From the NCBI RefSeq assembly GCF_037908215.1, contig NZ_JBBLZC010000016.1:41401-105400 (forward strand): a DNA stretch of 64,000 nucleotides, given 5' to 3'. Shown here in pieces: positions 1-8,369 of this stretch; positions within the stretch are counted from its first letter, which is position 1, and each line of letters starts with the position of its first letter. Source of the DNA: Benzoatithermus flavus (lineage in GTDB: Bacteria; Pseudomonadota; Alphaproteobacteria; Geminicoccales; Geminicoccaceae). Under the pieces are notes generated by a model. The model was not told the origin of the DNA, did not search any database, and saw only the letters and a list, made by a program, of their open reading frames with translations. A program made the position numbers and the translations under genes.

Positions 1-878
1 TCCATCTGAAGCTGGAGCAGCGCCAGATCACCGGCAGCTTCAAGCTCAGGGGTGCTACCAACGCGCTCCTGGCGCTGTCCGAGGATGCCCGAGCCCGCGG
101 CGTGGTCGCGGCCTCGACCGGCAATCACGGCCGTGCCCTCGCCCATGCCGCCAGGAAAGCGGGCGTGCGCTGCGTGGTCTGCATGTCCAGGCTCGTCCCC
201 GGCAACAAGGTCGAGGGTATCCGCCGGCTGGGGGCGGAGATCCGGATCGTCGGCCGCTCGCAGGACGACGCGCAGAAGGAGGTCGATCGGCTGGTGGCCG
301 AGGAGAGCCTCACCATGCTGCCGCCTTTCGATCATCCCGACATCATCGCCGGCCAGGGCACTCTCGGCCTCGAGCTCGTCGAGGACTGCCCCGAGCTCGA
401 GACCGTGCTGGTGCCGCTCTCGGGCGGCGGGCTGATCGCAGGGGTGGCGCTGGCCGTCAAGACCGCCAAGCCCGATGCACGCGTGGTCGGCATCAGCATG
501 GCGCGCGGTGCTGCCATGCACGCGAGCCTGATGGCGGGTCGGCCGGTCGCGGTCGAGGAGCTGCCCACGCTCGCCGACAGCCTGGGCGGCGGCATCGGTC
601 TCGGCAACCGTTGGACCTTCCGCATGGTGCGCGAGCTCGTGGACGAAATCGTGCTCCTGGACGAGGCCGAGATCGCGGCCGCGGTGCGCCACGCCTACTG
701 GCAGGAGCAGGAGGTGGTGGAGGGCGCCGCCGCGGTCGGCATCGGCGCCCTGCTCGCCGGAAAGGTCCGGCCGCATGGCCCGGCCGTGGCCGTGCTCTCC
801 GGCCGCAACATCGACATGAGCCTGCACCAGCGCCTGATCGCGGGCGAAGACGTGCAGCTCGACGCCACGGCCGGCTAG
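1..878 (+). CDS. eutB: Hydroxyectoine utilization dehydratase EutB, 5' truncated by window edge
   Basis: This is a PLP-dependent threonine-dehydratase-fold enzyme. The EutB family acts with EutC to convert hydroxyectoine towards ectoine. The reading frame is already open at base 3, so the start lies outside the window. The Schiff-base lysine is in SFKLRGA (AAG at 42-44), followed by the substrate loop STGNHG and the phosphate-binding glycine loop SGGGLIAG. The gene ends 50 bases before doeA and reads with it. The family assignment rests mainly on the neighbours (doeA, doeB, AsnC regulator, doeC, doeD, eutC); by fold alone it could be a threonine or serine dehydratase. Confidence 0.85.
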   Translation, partial: HLKLEQRQITGSFKLRGATNALLALSEDARARGVVAASTGNHGRALAHAARKAGVRCVVCMSRLVPGNKVEGIRRLGAEIRIVGRSQDDAQKEVDRLVAEESLTMLPPFDHPDIIAGQGTLGLELVEDCPELETVLVPLSGGGLIAGVALAVKTAKPDARVVGISMARGAAMHASLMAGRPVAVEELPTLADSLGGGIGLGNRWTFRMVRELVDEIVLLDEAEIAAAVRHAYWQEQEVVEGAAAVGIGALLAGKVRPHGPAVAVLSGRNIDMSLHQRLIAGEDVQLDATAG

Positions 879-928
879 GCCAGCGGCTTTCGCCCATTTT
901 CGACGTTCTCTTTCCAGGATTGACCGCC

Positions 929-2110
929 ATGCCCGAGCCTCAGCTCGACTTCACCCGCGCCGAGTACGCAGAGCGGCTCGCCAAGACCCGCGCCGCCATG
1001 GAGCAGCGCGGCATCGACCTTCTGATCGTCACCGACCCCTCCAACATGGCCTGGCTCACCGGCTATGACGGCTGGTCGTTCTACGTGCACCAGTGCGTGC
1101 TGGTGCGCCCGGACGAGGACCCGATCTGGTACGGCCGCGGTCAGGACGCGAACGGCGCCCTGCGGACTGCCTGGCTGCCGCCCGAGCGGATCATCGGCTA
1201 TCCCGACCACTACGTGCAGAACCCCGAACGCCACCCGATGGACCATCTCTCGGGGCTCATCACGGATCGCGGCTGGGGCAATGCCCGGATCGGCGTCGAG
1301 CTCGACAACTACTATTTCAGCGCCGCCGCCTATCTCTCGCTGCAAAAACACCTGCCGAACGCGCGCTTCGTCGATGCGACGGCGCTCGTGAACTGGCAGC
1401 GGGCGGTGAAGTCGCCGCAGGAGCTGGCCTACATGCGCACGGCGGCGCGGATCGTCGAGGCGATGCATGAACGCATCGCCGAGAAGGTCGCGCCCGGCAT
1501 GAGGAAGTGCGATCTCGTGGCCGAGATCTACGATGCCGGCATCCGCGGCGTGCCCGGTGCCGGCGGCGACTACCCGGCGATCGTGCCGCTGCTTCCCTCG
1601 GGCTCGGATGCGGCCGCCCCGCACCTGACCTGGGACGACCGGCCGATGCAGTCGGGCGAGGGCACCTTCTTCGAGATCGCCGGCTGCTACAAGCGCTACC
1701 ACTGCCCGCTCTCGCGCACCGTGTTCCTGGGCAAGCCGCCGCAGAAGTTCCTCGATGCCGAGCAGGCGGTGCTGGAGGGCATGGAGGCCGGCCTGGCGCA
1801 GGCCAGGCCCGGCAATACCTGCGAGGATATCGCCAACGCCTTCTTCGCGGTGCTGGCGCGCCACGGTATCGTCAAGGAGAACCGCACCGGCTACCCGATC
1901 GGGCTGAGCTACCCGCCGGACTGGGGCGAGCGCACCATGAGCCTGCGCCCGGGCGACCGCACCGTGCTCGAGCCCGGCATGACCTTCCACTTCATGACGG
2001 GCTTATGGCTCGAGGACTGGGGCCTCGAGATCACCGAGAGCATCGCCATCACCCAGACCGGGGTCGAGTGCCTGGCCGCCGTGCCGCGCAGGCTGCTGGT
2101 CAAGGACTGA
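929..2110 (+). CDS. doeA: Ectoine hydrolase DoeA (EutD), peptidase M24 family
   Basis: A 393-residue cytoplasmic protein with the creatinase/aminopeptidase P layout: an N-terminal domain (about 1-150) and a C-terminal pita-bread domain (about 160-390). In ectoine catabolism DoeA opens the ectoine ring to N-acetyl-2,4-diaminobutyrate. The N-terminal stretch NMAWLTGYDGWSFY and the C-terminal HFMTGLWLEDWGLEITES fit this family. The start at 929 is preferred over upstream in-frame codons because those run inside eutB; it follows a short intergenic gap. It is directly followed by doeB, the enzyme for its product, which supports ectoine hydrolase over creatinase or proline dipeptidase. Confidence 0.9.
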   Translation: MPEPQLDFTRAEYAERLAKTRAAMEQRGIDLLIVTDPSNMAWLTGYDGWSFYVHQCVLVRPDEDPIWYGRGQDANGALRTAWLPPERIIGYPDHYVQNPERHPMDHLSGLITDRGWGNARIGVELDNYYFSAAAYLSLQKHLPNARFVDATALVNWQRAVKSPQELAYMRTAARIVEAMHERIAEKVAPGMRKCDLVAEIYDAGIRGVPGAGGDYPAIVPLLPSGSDAAAPHLTWDDRPMQSGEGTFFEIAGCYKRYHCPLSRTVFLGKPPQKFLDAEQAVLEGMEAGLAQARPGNTCEDIANAFFAVLARHGIVKENRTGYPIGLSYPPDWGERTMSLRPGDRTVLEPGMTFHFMTGLWLEDWGLEITESIAITQTGVECLAAVPRRLLVKD

Positions 2111-2192
2111 GGCGTCGTCACCGGCCGCACGCAAGACCAGGTCGCATCGACCGGCCCGCGCCGTCGCGGCCCCATGCTGGAAGGCATTCGAA

Positions 2193-3197
2193 ATGAGCGA
2201 GGAATCGCGCGTCTCCTGCACCATCGATCTGGACGCGCCCGGCAAGCGTGCGGGCTATCTCAACGTGCCCTGGTCGCGCAACGACAGTGCCTGGGGGGCA
2301 ATCCGCATCCCGATCCACGTGATCTGCGGTGGCGACGGGCCGACCGTGCTGTTCACCGGCGCCAACCACGGCGACGAGTACGAGGGGCCGATCGCACTCC
2401 TGAAGCTCGCCCGCCGGCTCGATCCTACGCGCGTCCGCGGCCGGGTGATCGTGCTCCCGACCATGAACCATCCGGCGGTCCAGGCCGGCACGCGCGTCTC
2501 GCCGATCGACGGGGTCAACATGAACCGGTCCTTCCCGGGCCGGCGCGACGGCACGCAGACGCCGATGCTGGCGCACTACGTCTATCACCACCTCGTGGCG
2601 CGGGCCGACGTCGTGGTCGACCTGCACTCGGGTGGCAAGACCCTCGACTTCGTACCCTCCGTGGTGATGCACGAGCTCGACGACAAGGATCTCATGGAGC
2701 GGACCAGGGCCGCGATTCTGGCCATGGGCGCTCCGCTCGCGCTCGTGCTGAAGGAGCTCGACACGGCCGGGATGCTCGACAGCGCCGTGGAAGAGCTGGG
2801 CAAGCTGTTCGTCACGACCGAGCTCGGCGGCGGCGGCTCGACCACGCCCGAGCGTGTCGCCATCGCCGACCGCGCGGTGCACAACCTGCTCTGCCATCTG
2901 CGCGTGCTCGACGAGGCGCCTTCGGCGGCGCCGGGCCCGTCGCGCTTCGCCCGCACGCCCGAGGACGGCTTCGTCGTCTCGGACGATGCCGGCCTGTTCG
3001 AGCCCCTGGTCGAGCTCGGGGCGCCGGTCGAGACGGGCCAGCCTCTGGGCCGCGTCCACTTCTTCGAGGAGATCGACCGCGAGCCCAGGACCTACACGGC
3101 ACCGCGCGGCGGCTTCCTCTACTGCCGGCACTTCCCCGGGCTGATCAAGCGCGGCGACTGCCTCGCGGTGCTCGGGGACTATGGGCACCAGGGCTGA
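2193..3197 (+). CDS. doeB: N-acetyl-L-2,4-diaminobutyrate deacetylase DoeB (EutE)
   Basis: A 334-residue zinc deacylase of the AstE/AspA (succinylglutamate desuccinylase) family. It removes the acetyl group from the DoeA product to give 2,4-diaminobutyrate. The zinc-binding pattern is visible: H59 and E62 in GANHGDEYEG, and H145 in VVDLHSGG; NMNRSFPG follows the usual family spacing. A GGAAGG ribosome site lies 9 bases before the ATG. It sits between doeA and the AsnC regulator in one transcription unit. The neighbours argue strongly for DoeB over other AstE-like deacylases. Confidence 0.92.
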   Translation: MSEESRVSCTIDLDAPGKRAGYLNVPWSRNDSAWGAIRIPIHVICGGDGPTVLFTGANHGDEYEGPIALLKLARRLDPTRVRGRVIVLPTMNHPAVQAGTRVSPIDGVNMNRSFPGRRDGTQTPMLAHYVYHHLVARADVVVDLHSGGKTLDFVPSVVMHELDDKDLMERTRAAILAMGAPLALVLKELDTAGMLDSAVEELGKLFVTTELGGGGSTTPERVAIADRAVHNLLCHLRVLDEAPSAAPGPSRFARTPEDGFVVSDDAGLFEPLVELGAPVETGQPLGRVHFFEEIDREPRTYTAPRGGFLYCRHFPGLIKRGDCLAVLGDYGHQG

Positions 3198-3205
3198 GGC
3201 CTGCC

Positions 3206-3706
3206 ATGCCGCTCGACGCACGCGACCGGCGGCTCCTCTGCGTGGTGGCGCGCGAGGGCCGCATCACCAACCAGGCGCTGGCCGAGCGCGTTCATCTCTC
3301 GCCCAGCGCCTGCCTCGAGCGCTGGAAGCGGCTCGAGCAGGCCGGGGTGATCAAGGGCTACCGTGCCGAGCTCGGGCTCGAACTGCTCGGCATGCCGCTC
3401 CTGGTCCATGTCGAGGTCAGCCTGAAGCGGCACGAGGCCAGCGACTTCGCCCGCTTCGAGCGGGCGATCCGGTCCATCCCCGAAATCATCCGCTGCGACG
3501 CCATCGGCGGCGGCATCGACTACCTCGTGACCGTCGCCGCCCGCAGCATGGCGGACTACCAGGCGCTGATCGACCGGCTGCTCGAGGCCGAGATCGGCAT
3601 CAGCCGCTACTTCACCTACGTCGTCACCAAGACGGTCAAGAACGATCCAGCCGGGCTCGCGGCGGTGCTCCTGGCCGAGGCCGAAGATCCTGCGGGCGGC
3701 TCGTGA
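3206..3706 (+). CDS. doeX: AsnC/Lrp-family regulator of ectoine catabolism (DoeX/AsnC)
   Basis: A 166-residue Lrp/AsnC protein: an N-terminal winged helix-turn-helix (about 5-60; NQALAERVHLSPSACLERWK) and a C-terminal RAM ligand-binding domain (about 65-155). The ATG at 3206 is 8 bases after the doeB stop, and a longer frame reading into doeB is only a shadow. In characterised clusters the equivalent gene lies between eutE/doeB and the ssd/atf genes, as here, and is thought to sense pathway intermediates such as diaminobutyrate. No operator was identified. Confidence 0.88.
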   Translation: MPLDARDRRLLCVVAREGRITNQALAERVHLSPSACLERWKRLEQAGVIKGYRAELGLELLGMPLLVHVEVSLKRHEASDFARFERAIRSIPEIIRCDAIGGGIDYLVTVAARSMADYQALIDRLLEAEIGISRYFTYVVTKTVKNDPAGLAAVLLAEAEDPAGGS

Positions 3707-3811
3707 TCATGCGTCGGATCTGCGGCCGCACCCCTCGGATTGCGTCGAAACTGCGGCGGCCGCGCCCTTAGATTCCGATGCAGGCGAGGAAGGAATCGCG
3801 AGGGCCGGAAC

Positions 3812-5338
3812 ATGTACGGAACGATGGAGATCACGGGTATCGATGCCAGGGCGGGCGTGGCGGGCTTGGCCACGCCGCGGATCGACGGGCTGCAGCGGCC
3901 CGAGCTTTTACGCGACCGCGCCTTCATCGGCGGCATCTGGTGCGATGCCGCGGACGGCCGACGTCTCGCGGTCGAGAACCCGGCCGACGGCAGCCTGATC
4001 GGCACGGTGCCCGACATGGGCACGCGCGAGACGGAGCGTGCGGTGGAGGTTGCCGAGCGCGCCTTCCCGGGCTGGCGTGCGACGCCCGCCAGGGAGCGGG
4101 GCGCCATCCTGCGCCGCTGGGCCGAGCTGATGCTGCGGCACAAGGAGGACCTCGCCCGGATCATGACCCTGGAGCAGGGCAAGCCGCTCGCCGAATCGCG
4201 CGGCGAGATCGACTATGCCGCGAGCTTCCTCGACTGGTTCGGCGAGGAGGCAAAGCGCGCCTACGGCGAGACCATCCCTTCGCACCTGCCCGGCAGCACG
4301 CTCCTGGTGGTGCGCGAGCCGGTGGGGGTCGCCGCCGCGATCACGCCCTGGAACTTCCCCTCGGCCATGATCACCCGCAAGGCCGGCGCAGCGCTCGCCG
4401 CGGGCTGCACCATGGTGGTCCGTCCCGCCTCCGAGACGCCGTTCTCGGCCCTGGCGCTGGCGGTGCTCGCCGAGGAGGCCGGGCTGCCCAAGGGCGTGCT
4501 CTCGATCGTCACCGGCGATCCGATCGCCATCGGCGACGTCCTGACCAAAAGCCCGATGGTGCGCGCCTTGAGCTTCACGGGCTCGACCGAGATCGGCCGC
4601 AAGCTCCTCGAGCAGTGTGCCGGCACGGTGAAGAAGATGTCGATGGAGCTGGGCGGGCACGCGCCGTTCATCGTGCTTGAGGATGCCGACCTCGATGCGG
4701 CCGTAAAGGGTGCCATCGCCGCCAAGTTCGCGACCTCGGGCCAGGACTGCCTCGCTGCCAACCGCATCTACGTACCGGCCCGGCTCTATGATGCCTTCGT
4801 CGAGCGCTTCGCGGCGGCGACGGCCGCGCTCGAGGTCGGCCCCGGCCTCGAGCCGGGTGTGGAGATCGGCCCGCTCATGCACGAGAAGGCGGTTAAAAAG
4901 TGCGAGGCGCATGTCGCCGACGCGGTGGCGAAGGGTGCCCGGCTGGTGGTCGGCGGGACGCGGCATCCGCTCGGCGGCAGGTTCTACACGCCGACGGTCC
5001 TGGCCGACGTCACCGACGGCATGCTGATCGCGCACGAGGAGACCTTCGGCCCGGTCGCGGCGATCCTGCGCTACGAGGACGAGGCCGAGGTGATCGCCCG
5101 CGCCAATGCCACGATCTATGGCCTTGCCGCCTATGTGTACGGCTCGGGCCTGCGCAACGTGATGCGCGTGGCCGGCGCTCTCGACTACGGCATGGTCGCT
5201 ATCAACACCCCGAAGTTCACCGGTGCGCCGATCCCGTTCGGCGGCACCAAGCAGTCGGGCCTCGGCCGCGAGGGCTCGCGGCACGGCCTCGATGACTACA
5301 GCGAGCTCAAATATCTCTGCCTCGGCGGCCTCGCCTGA
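3812..5338 (+). CDS. doeC: Aldehyde dehydrogenase DoeC (aspartate-semialdehyde to aspartate)
   Basis: A 508-residue NAD(P)-dependent aldehyde dehydrogenase of the succinate-semialdehyde dehydrogenase type. In the ectoine pathway it oxidises aspartate semialdehyde made by DoeD. The fold markers are PWNFPSAM, FTGSTEIG, the general-base glutamate in MELGGHAP and the catalytic cysteine in GQDCLAANR. The first ATG at 3812 gives about 30 residues before the conserved fold; a second ATG at 3824 is possible. It lies 104 bases after the regulator and 14 before doeD. By sequence alone it could be SSADH; the operon gives the more specific role. Confidence 0.85.
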   Translation: MYGTMEITGIDARAGVAGLATPRIDGLQRPELLRDRAFIGGIWCDAADGRRLAVENPADGSLIGTVPDMGTRETERAVEVAERAFPGWRATPARERGAILRRWAELMLRHKEDLARIMTLEQGKPLAESRGEIDYAASFLDWFGEEAKRAYGETIPSHLPGSTLLVVREPVGVAAAITPWNFPSAMITRKAGAALAAGCTMVVRPASETPFSALALAVLAEEAGLPKGVLSIVTGDPIAIGDVLTKSPMVRALSFTGSTEIGRKLLEQCAGTVKKMSMELGGHAPFIVLEDADLDAAVKGAIAAKFATSGQDCLAANRIYVPARLYDAFVERFAAATAALEVGPGLEPGVEIGPLMHEKAVKKCEAHVADAVAKGARLVVGGTRHPLGGRFYTPTVLADVTDGMLIAHEETFGPVAAILRYEDEAEVIARANATIYGLAAYVYGSGLRNVMRVAGALDYGMVAINTPKFTGAPIPFGGTKQSGLGREGSRHGLDDYSELKYLCLGGLA

Positions 5339-5352
5339 GGGAAGGACGACCC

Positions 5353-6786
5353 ATGACCGACACGACCTTGCGCAATCCCTCCCTCGAGGAGCTCGACCGG
5401 CAGACGGTCCTGCATCCCTTCACGCCGCTCGAGACCTATGCCTCGGGTGCTCTCGGCGATCCCCGCATCGTCACGGGCGGGAAAGGGATCCGCATCCGGG
5501 ACCGGAAGGGACGCGAGCTGATCGACGGCTTCGCCGGGCTCTACTGCGTCAACATCGGCTACGGCCGCGACGAGGTGGCCGAGGCGATCTACGCCCAGGC
5601 CAAAAAGCTGGCCTACTACCACACCTACGCGGCACACTCGACCGAGGCGCTGATCCGCCTGTCCGACCGGCTGGTGCGGATGGCCCCGGGCACGCCCGCC
5701 AAGGTGTTCTATGGCCTCTCCGGCTCGGATGCCAACGAGACCCAGGTCAAGCTGGTCTGGTACTACAACAACATCCTGGGCCGGCCGCAGAAGAAGAAAA
5801 TCATCTCGCGCGAGCGCGGCTATCACGGCAGCTCGGTGATGTCCGGCGGGCTCACCGGTCTGTCCTTCTACCACGCCGCCTTCGACCTGCCCTTCGGCCC
5901 GATCCGGCACACCGGCGCGCCGCATCATTACTGGGGTGCCGAGCCCGGCGAGAGCGAGGAGGACTTCTCGGCGCGCCGCGCGCGCGAGCTCGAGGCGATG
6001 ATCCTCGAGGAGGGCCCCGACACGGTAGCGGCCTTCATCGGCGAGCCCGTGCTCGGCACCGGTGGCATCATCCCGCCGCCCAAGGGCTATTGGCCGGCGA
6101 TCCAGGCGGTCTTGAAGAAGTACGACGTACTCCTGATCGCCGACGAGGTGGTCACGGGCTTCGGCCGCACCGGCGAGATGTTCGGCTGCACCACCTATGG
6201 CATCGAGCCCGATCTGGTCACGCTCGCCAAGGGCCTGACCAGCGCCTACGTGCCGATGTCGGCGGTGATCGTCGGCGAGAAGGTCTGCAGCGTGCTCGAG
6301 CAGGCGACCGACAAGCTCGGCGCCTTCAGCCACGGCTACACCTATTCCGGCCATCCCCTGGGTGCTGCCGCGGCCAACGCCGTCCTCGACATCGTCGAGC
6401 GCGAGGACCTGCCCGGCAACGCGGCGCGGACCGGCGCCCACTTCCAGCAATGCCTGCGCGAGACCTTCGCCGATCATCCGCTCGTCGGCGAGGTGCGCGG
6501 CGTGGGCCTGATGGCGGCGCTCGAGTTCGTGGCCGACAGGGGCAAGAAGCAGCGCTTCGATCCGGCGCTCAAGATCGGTGCCCGCGTGTCGGCGGCCGCC
6601 CTCGAGCAGGGCCTGATCGCACGTGCCATGCCGCACGGCGACATTCTGGGCTTCTCGCCGCCGCTCGTGGTGACACCGGCGGAATGCGAGGAGATCGTGG
6701 CGATCGCCAGGCGCGCCGTGGACAAGGTGACGGACGAGCTCAGGCGCGAGGGCCACGAGCTGCTCCTGACGGCGCCGGCCATCTGA
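5353..6786 (+). CDS. doeD: Diaminobutyrate transaminase DoeD (class III aminotransferase)
   Basis: A 477-residue class III PLP aminotransferase. DoeD converts 2,4-diaminobutyrate to aspartate semialdehyde. The cofactor lysine is K293 in LAKGLTSAY, and the DEVVTGFGRTG motif upstream holds the PLP-nitrogen aspartate; HGYTYSGHP is the usual phosphate-binding loop. A clear AGGGAAGGA ribosome site precedes the ATG. The length is typical of the omega-transaminase group. The position between the semialdehyde dehydrogenase and eutC, 18 bases from the latter, supports the ectoine role. Confidence 0.87.
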   Translation: MTDTTLRNPSLEELDRQTVLHPFTPLETYASGALGDPRIVTGGKGIRIRDRKGRELIDGFAGLYCVNIGYGRDEVAEAIYAQAKKLAYYHTYAAHSTEALIRLSDRLVRMAPGTPAKVFYGLSGSDANETQVKLVWYYNNILGRPQKKKIISRERGYHGSSVMSGGLTGLSFYHAAFDLPFGPIRHTGAPHHYWGAEPGESEEDFSARRARELEAMILEEGPDTVAAFIGEPVLGTGGIIPPPKGYWPAIQAVLKKYDVLLIADEVVTGFGRTGEMFGCTTYGIEPDLVTLAKGLTSAYVPMSAVIVGEKVCSVLEQATDKLGAFSHGYTYSGHPLGAAAANAVLDIVEREDLPGNAARTGAHFQQCLRETFADHPLVGEVRGVGLMAALEFVADRGKKQRFDPALKIGARVSAAALEQGLIARAMPHGDILGFSPPLVVTPAECEEIVAIARRAVDKVTDELRREGHELLLTAPAI

Positions 6787-6804
6787 GGATCGGGAGGAAC
6801 GGGC

Positions 6805-7761
6805 ATGGATATCGTCGTGCTCGACGAGGCGGCACTGCGCGCTCGGGTCAAGATCAGCCACGAGGCGATGGCCGTGGTCGAAGCGGCCTTCGCGGCCCTG
6901 GGGCGAGGCGGCGTGGTCATGCCACCGGTCCTGCACCTGGACCTGCCCGAGCGCCACGCCGAGATGGACGTCAAGACCGCCTACGTGCCCGGCCTGCCGT
7001 CGATGGCACTCAAGGTCTCGACCGGCTTCTTCGACAACCCGAAGCGCGGCCTGCCGAGCCTCTCGGGCATGATGACCCTGCTCTCGGCCGAGACCGGCCG
7101 GGTCGAGGCGGTGCTGCTCGACAACGGCTATCTCACCGACGTGCGCACGGCGCTCGCCGGCGCCATCGCCGCCGACCGGCTGGCGCGTCCCGATGCCCGG
7201 ATCGCCGGCATCATCGGCACCGGGCTGCAGGCGCGCCTCCAGCTCGAAGCGCTCCGGCTGGTGCGGCCGATTCAGCGGGTGCTGCTCTGGGGCCGCGATC
7301 CCGCCAAGGCCGCGGCCTTGGCGGGCGAGCTCAAGGCCGGCTTCGGCCTGCCGGTCACCGCAGCCCCGGCCGAGCAGGTGGTTCGCGAGGCCGACATCGT
7401 GGTCACCACCACGGCCGCGCGCGAGCCCGTGATCCTGGCCGACTGGCTGCATCCGGGCCTGCACGTCACGGCCATGGGCTCCGATGCGCCCGGCAAGCAG
7501 GAGCTCGATCCCGAGATCCTGAGCCGCGCCGATCGGGTGGTCGTCGACCGCCGGAGCCAGTGCGAGCGCCTGGGCGAACTTCGGGCCGCGCTCGCCGCCG
7601 GCACCATATCCTCCGATCGTCCCATCGACGAGCTGGGCGAGATCGTAGCCGGGCTGAAGCCGGGCCGCCGCTCGGCGGACGAGATCACGGTCTGCGATCT
7701 CACCGGCACCGGCGCCCAGGACACCGCGATCGCGGTCCACGCCGTGCGCGCCGCCGCCTAG
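6805..7761 (+). CDS. eutC: Ornithine cyclodeaminase-family protein EutC
   Basis: A 318-residue member of the ornithine cyclodeaminase/mu-crystallin family with the Rossmann signature GIIGTGLQARLQ near residue 135 and the TDVRTALAGA stretch before it. EutC works with EutB in hydroxyectoine use. A strong GGGAGGA ribosome site precedes the ATG. It is the last gene of the cluster here, whereas eutB is the first gene seen; in many genomes the two are adjacent. An alternative reading is an alanine or arginine dehydrogenase-like enzyme. Confidence 0.85.
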   Translation: MDIVVLDEAALRARVKISHEAMAVVEAAFAALGRGGVVMPPVLHLDLPERHAEMDVKTAYVPGLPSMALKVSTGFFDNPKRGLPSLSGMMTLLSAETGRVEAVLLDNGYLTDVRTALAGAIAADRLARPDARIAGIIGTGLQARLQLEALRLVRPIQRVLLWGRDPAKAAALAGELKAGFGLPVTAAPAEQVVREADIVVTTTAAREPVILADWLHPGLHVTAMGSDAPGKQELDPEILSRADRVVVDRRSQCERLGELRAALAAGTISSDRPIDELGEIVAGLKPGRRSADEITVCDLTGTGAQDTAIAVHAVRAAA

Positions 7762-7819
7762 CACGGGCGCGCAGCGGGGAAGCAGCAGCCGCCAAGCCGG
7801 AATCGGCCTCGAATGTGCC

Positions 7820-7996
7820 CTAGGCGGCCTGGCGGGCGTCCTCGACCGGGGCGGCGGTCCCTGGCCCCGACCTCCTCGATGCTCACCCCCACTCGGGGAT
7901 GCCGCACAGGCCGAAGCCGCCGGTCACGATCGTCATCCCGTTGCGCAAAAGGCCCGAGAAGAGCGCGGCCTGCGCATCCTCGTATACCTTCCTCAT
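7820..7996 (-). pseudogene. Collapsed, frameshifted CoA-transferase remnant (copy 1)
   Basis: Read on the minus strand, the first 36 codons match the start of 3-oxoacid/3-oxoadipate CoA-transferase subunit A, with the family signature GGFGLCGIPE, then hit TGA. After a one-base slip the rest resembles the carboxy end of a CoA-transferase subunit (VSIEEV..R..TAAPVEDA). Most of the two-subunit enzyme between these ends is gone. A close relative of the whole 177-base segment, with the same internal junction, occurs at 34844-35017. The ATG overlaps the stop of the Bfd-like gene (ATGA). Confidence 0.75.
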
Positions 7997-8223
7997 GCTC
8001 GAGCCCTCACCATCTCATCCGTTCCGGCTCGGGCCCGACGTTCGGCCTGCAGCCCCTCGGGCGCGTAGGCGGCGAAGATGGTCCGCATCATCGGCAGGCA
8101 CCGCCCGCAGCGGACACGCGCACCGTTCAACCGGTAGATGCACCCCACCCCACGACAGCGCCCATCCGCGGCCGTCGTCCGGCATACGCTGTCCTTGAGT
8201 CCGTTGCACATGCAAACGATCAT
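7993..8223 (-). CDS. Bfd-type [2Fe-2S] ferredoxin
   Basis: A 76-residue protein with the bacterioferritin-associated ferredoxin cysteine layout: C4 and C6 (VCMCNG) then C39 and C42 (RCGRC), CxC-x32-CxxC, ligating one [2Fe-2S] cluster. Extra cysteines at 14, 23 and 28 are unusual. The roughly 20 C-terminal residues are not conserved in the family. No bacterioferritin gene is nearby, so the iron-release role of true Bfd is not supported by context; it may serve another redox partner. It is the one intact-looking frame in a stretch of decayed genes, with an upstream ben-like control sequence (8326-8367). Confidence 0.65.
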   Translation of the reverse strand: MIVCMCNGLKDSVCRTTAADGRCRGVGCIYRLNGARVRCGRCLPMMRTIFAAYAPEGLQAERRARAGTDEMVRARA

Positions 8224-8325
8224 CGCGCACCCGCTTCCCTGATCTCACAGCTTGCCCGCGGGCCGACGGGCGTCGTCGCCCCCTGCCCCGGCCCGCTCCA
8301 TCCATGGCCGATGCCGCACGGCAGA

Positions 8326-8367
8326 TCCAAGACCGTCTTGATGGATTTCCATGCCGCCCGGGTATCG
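8326..8367. promoter_or_regulatory. Degenerate copy of the ben control sequence
   Basis: These 42 bases align without gaps to 15471-15512, the sequence just before the benM/catM-like gene; 32 of 42 positions agree by eye. The BenM-type box is ATGC-N7-GTAT here against ATAC-N7-GTAT there. It lies about 100 bases upstream of the Bfd-like gene on the minus strand and just beyond the broken end of the MFS pseudogene. Confidence 0.5.
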
Positions 8368-8369
8368 AG

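Noticed and set aside
5223..7823. Long plus-strand frame in another phase across doeD and eutC
   Set aside because: Low-complexity Arg/Gly/Ala sequence; the other phase encodes clean aminotransferase and cyclodeaminase folds.
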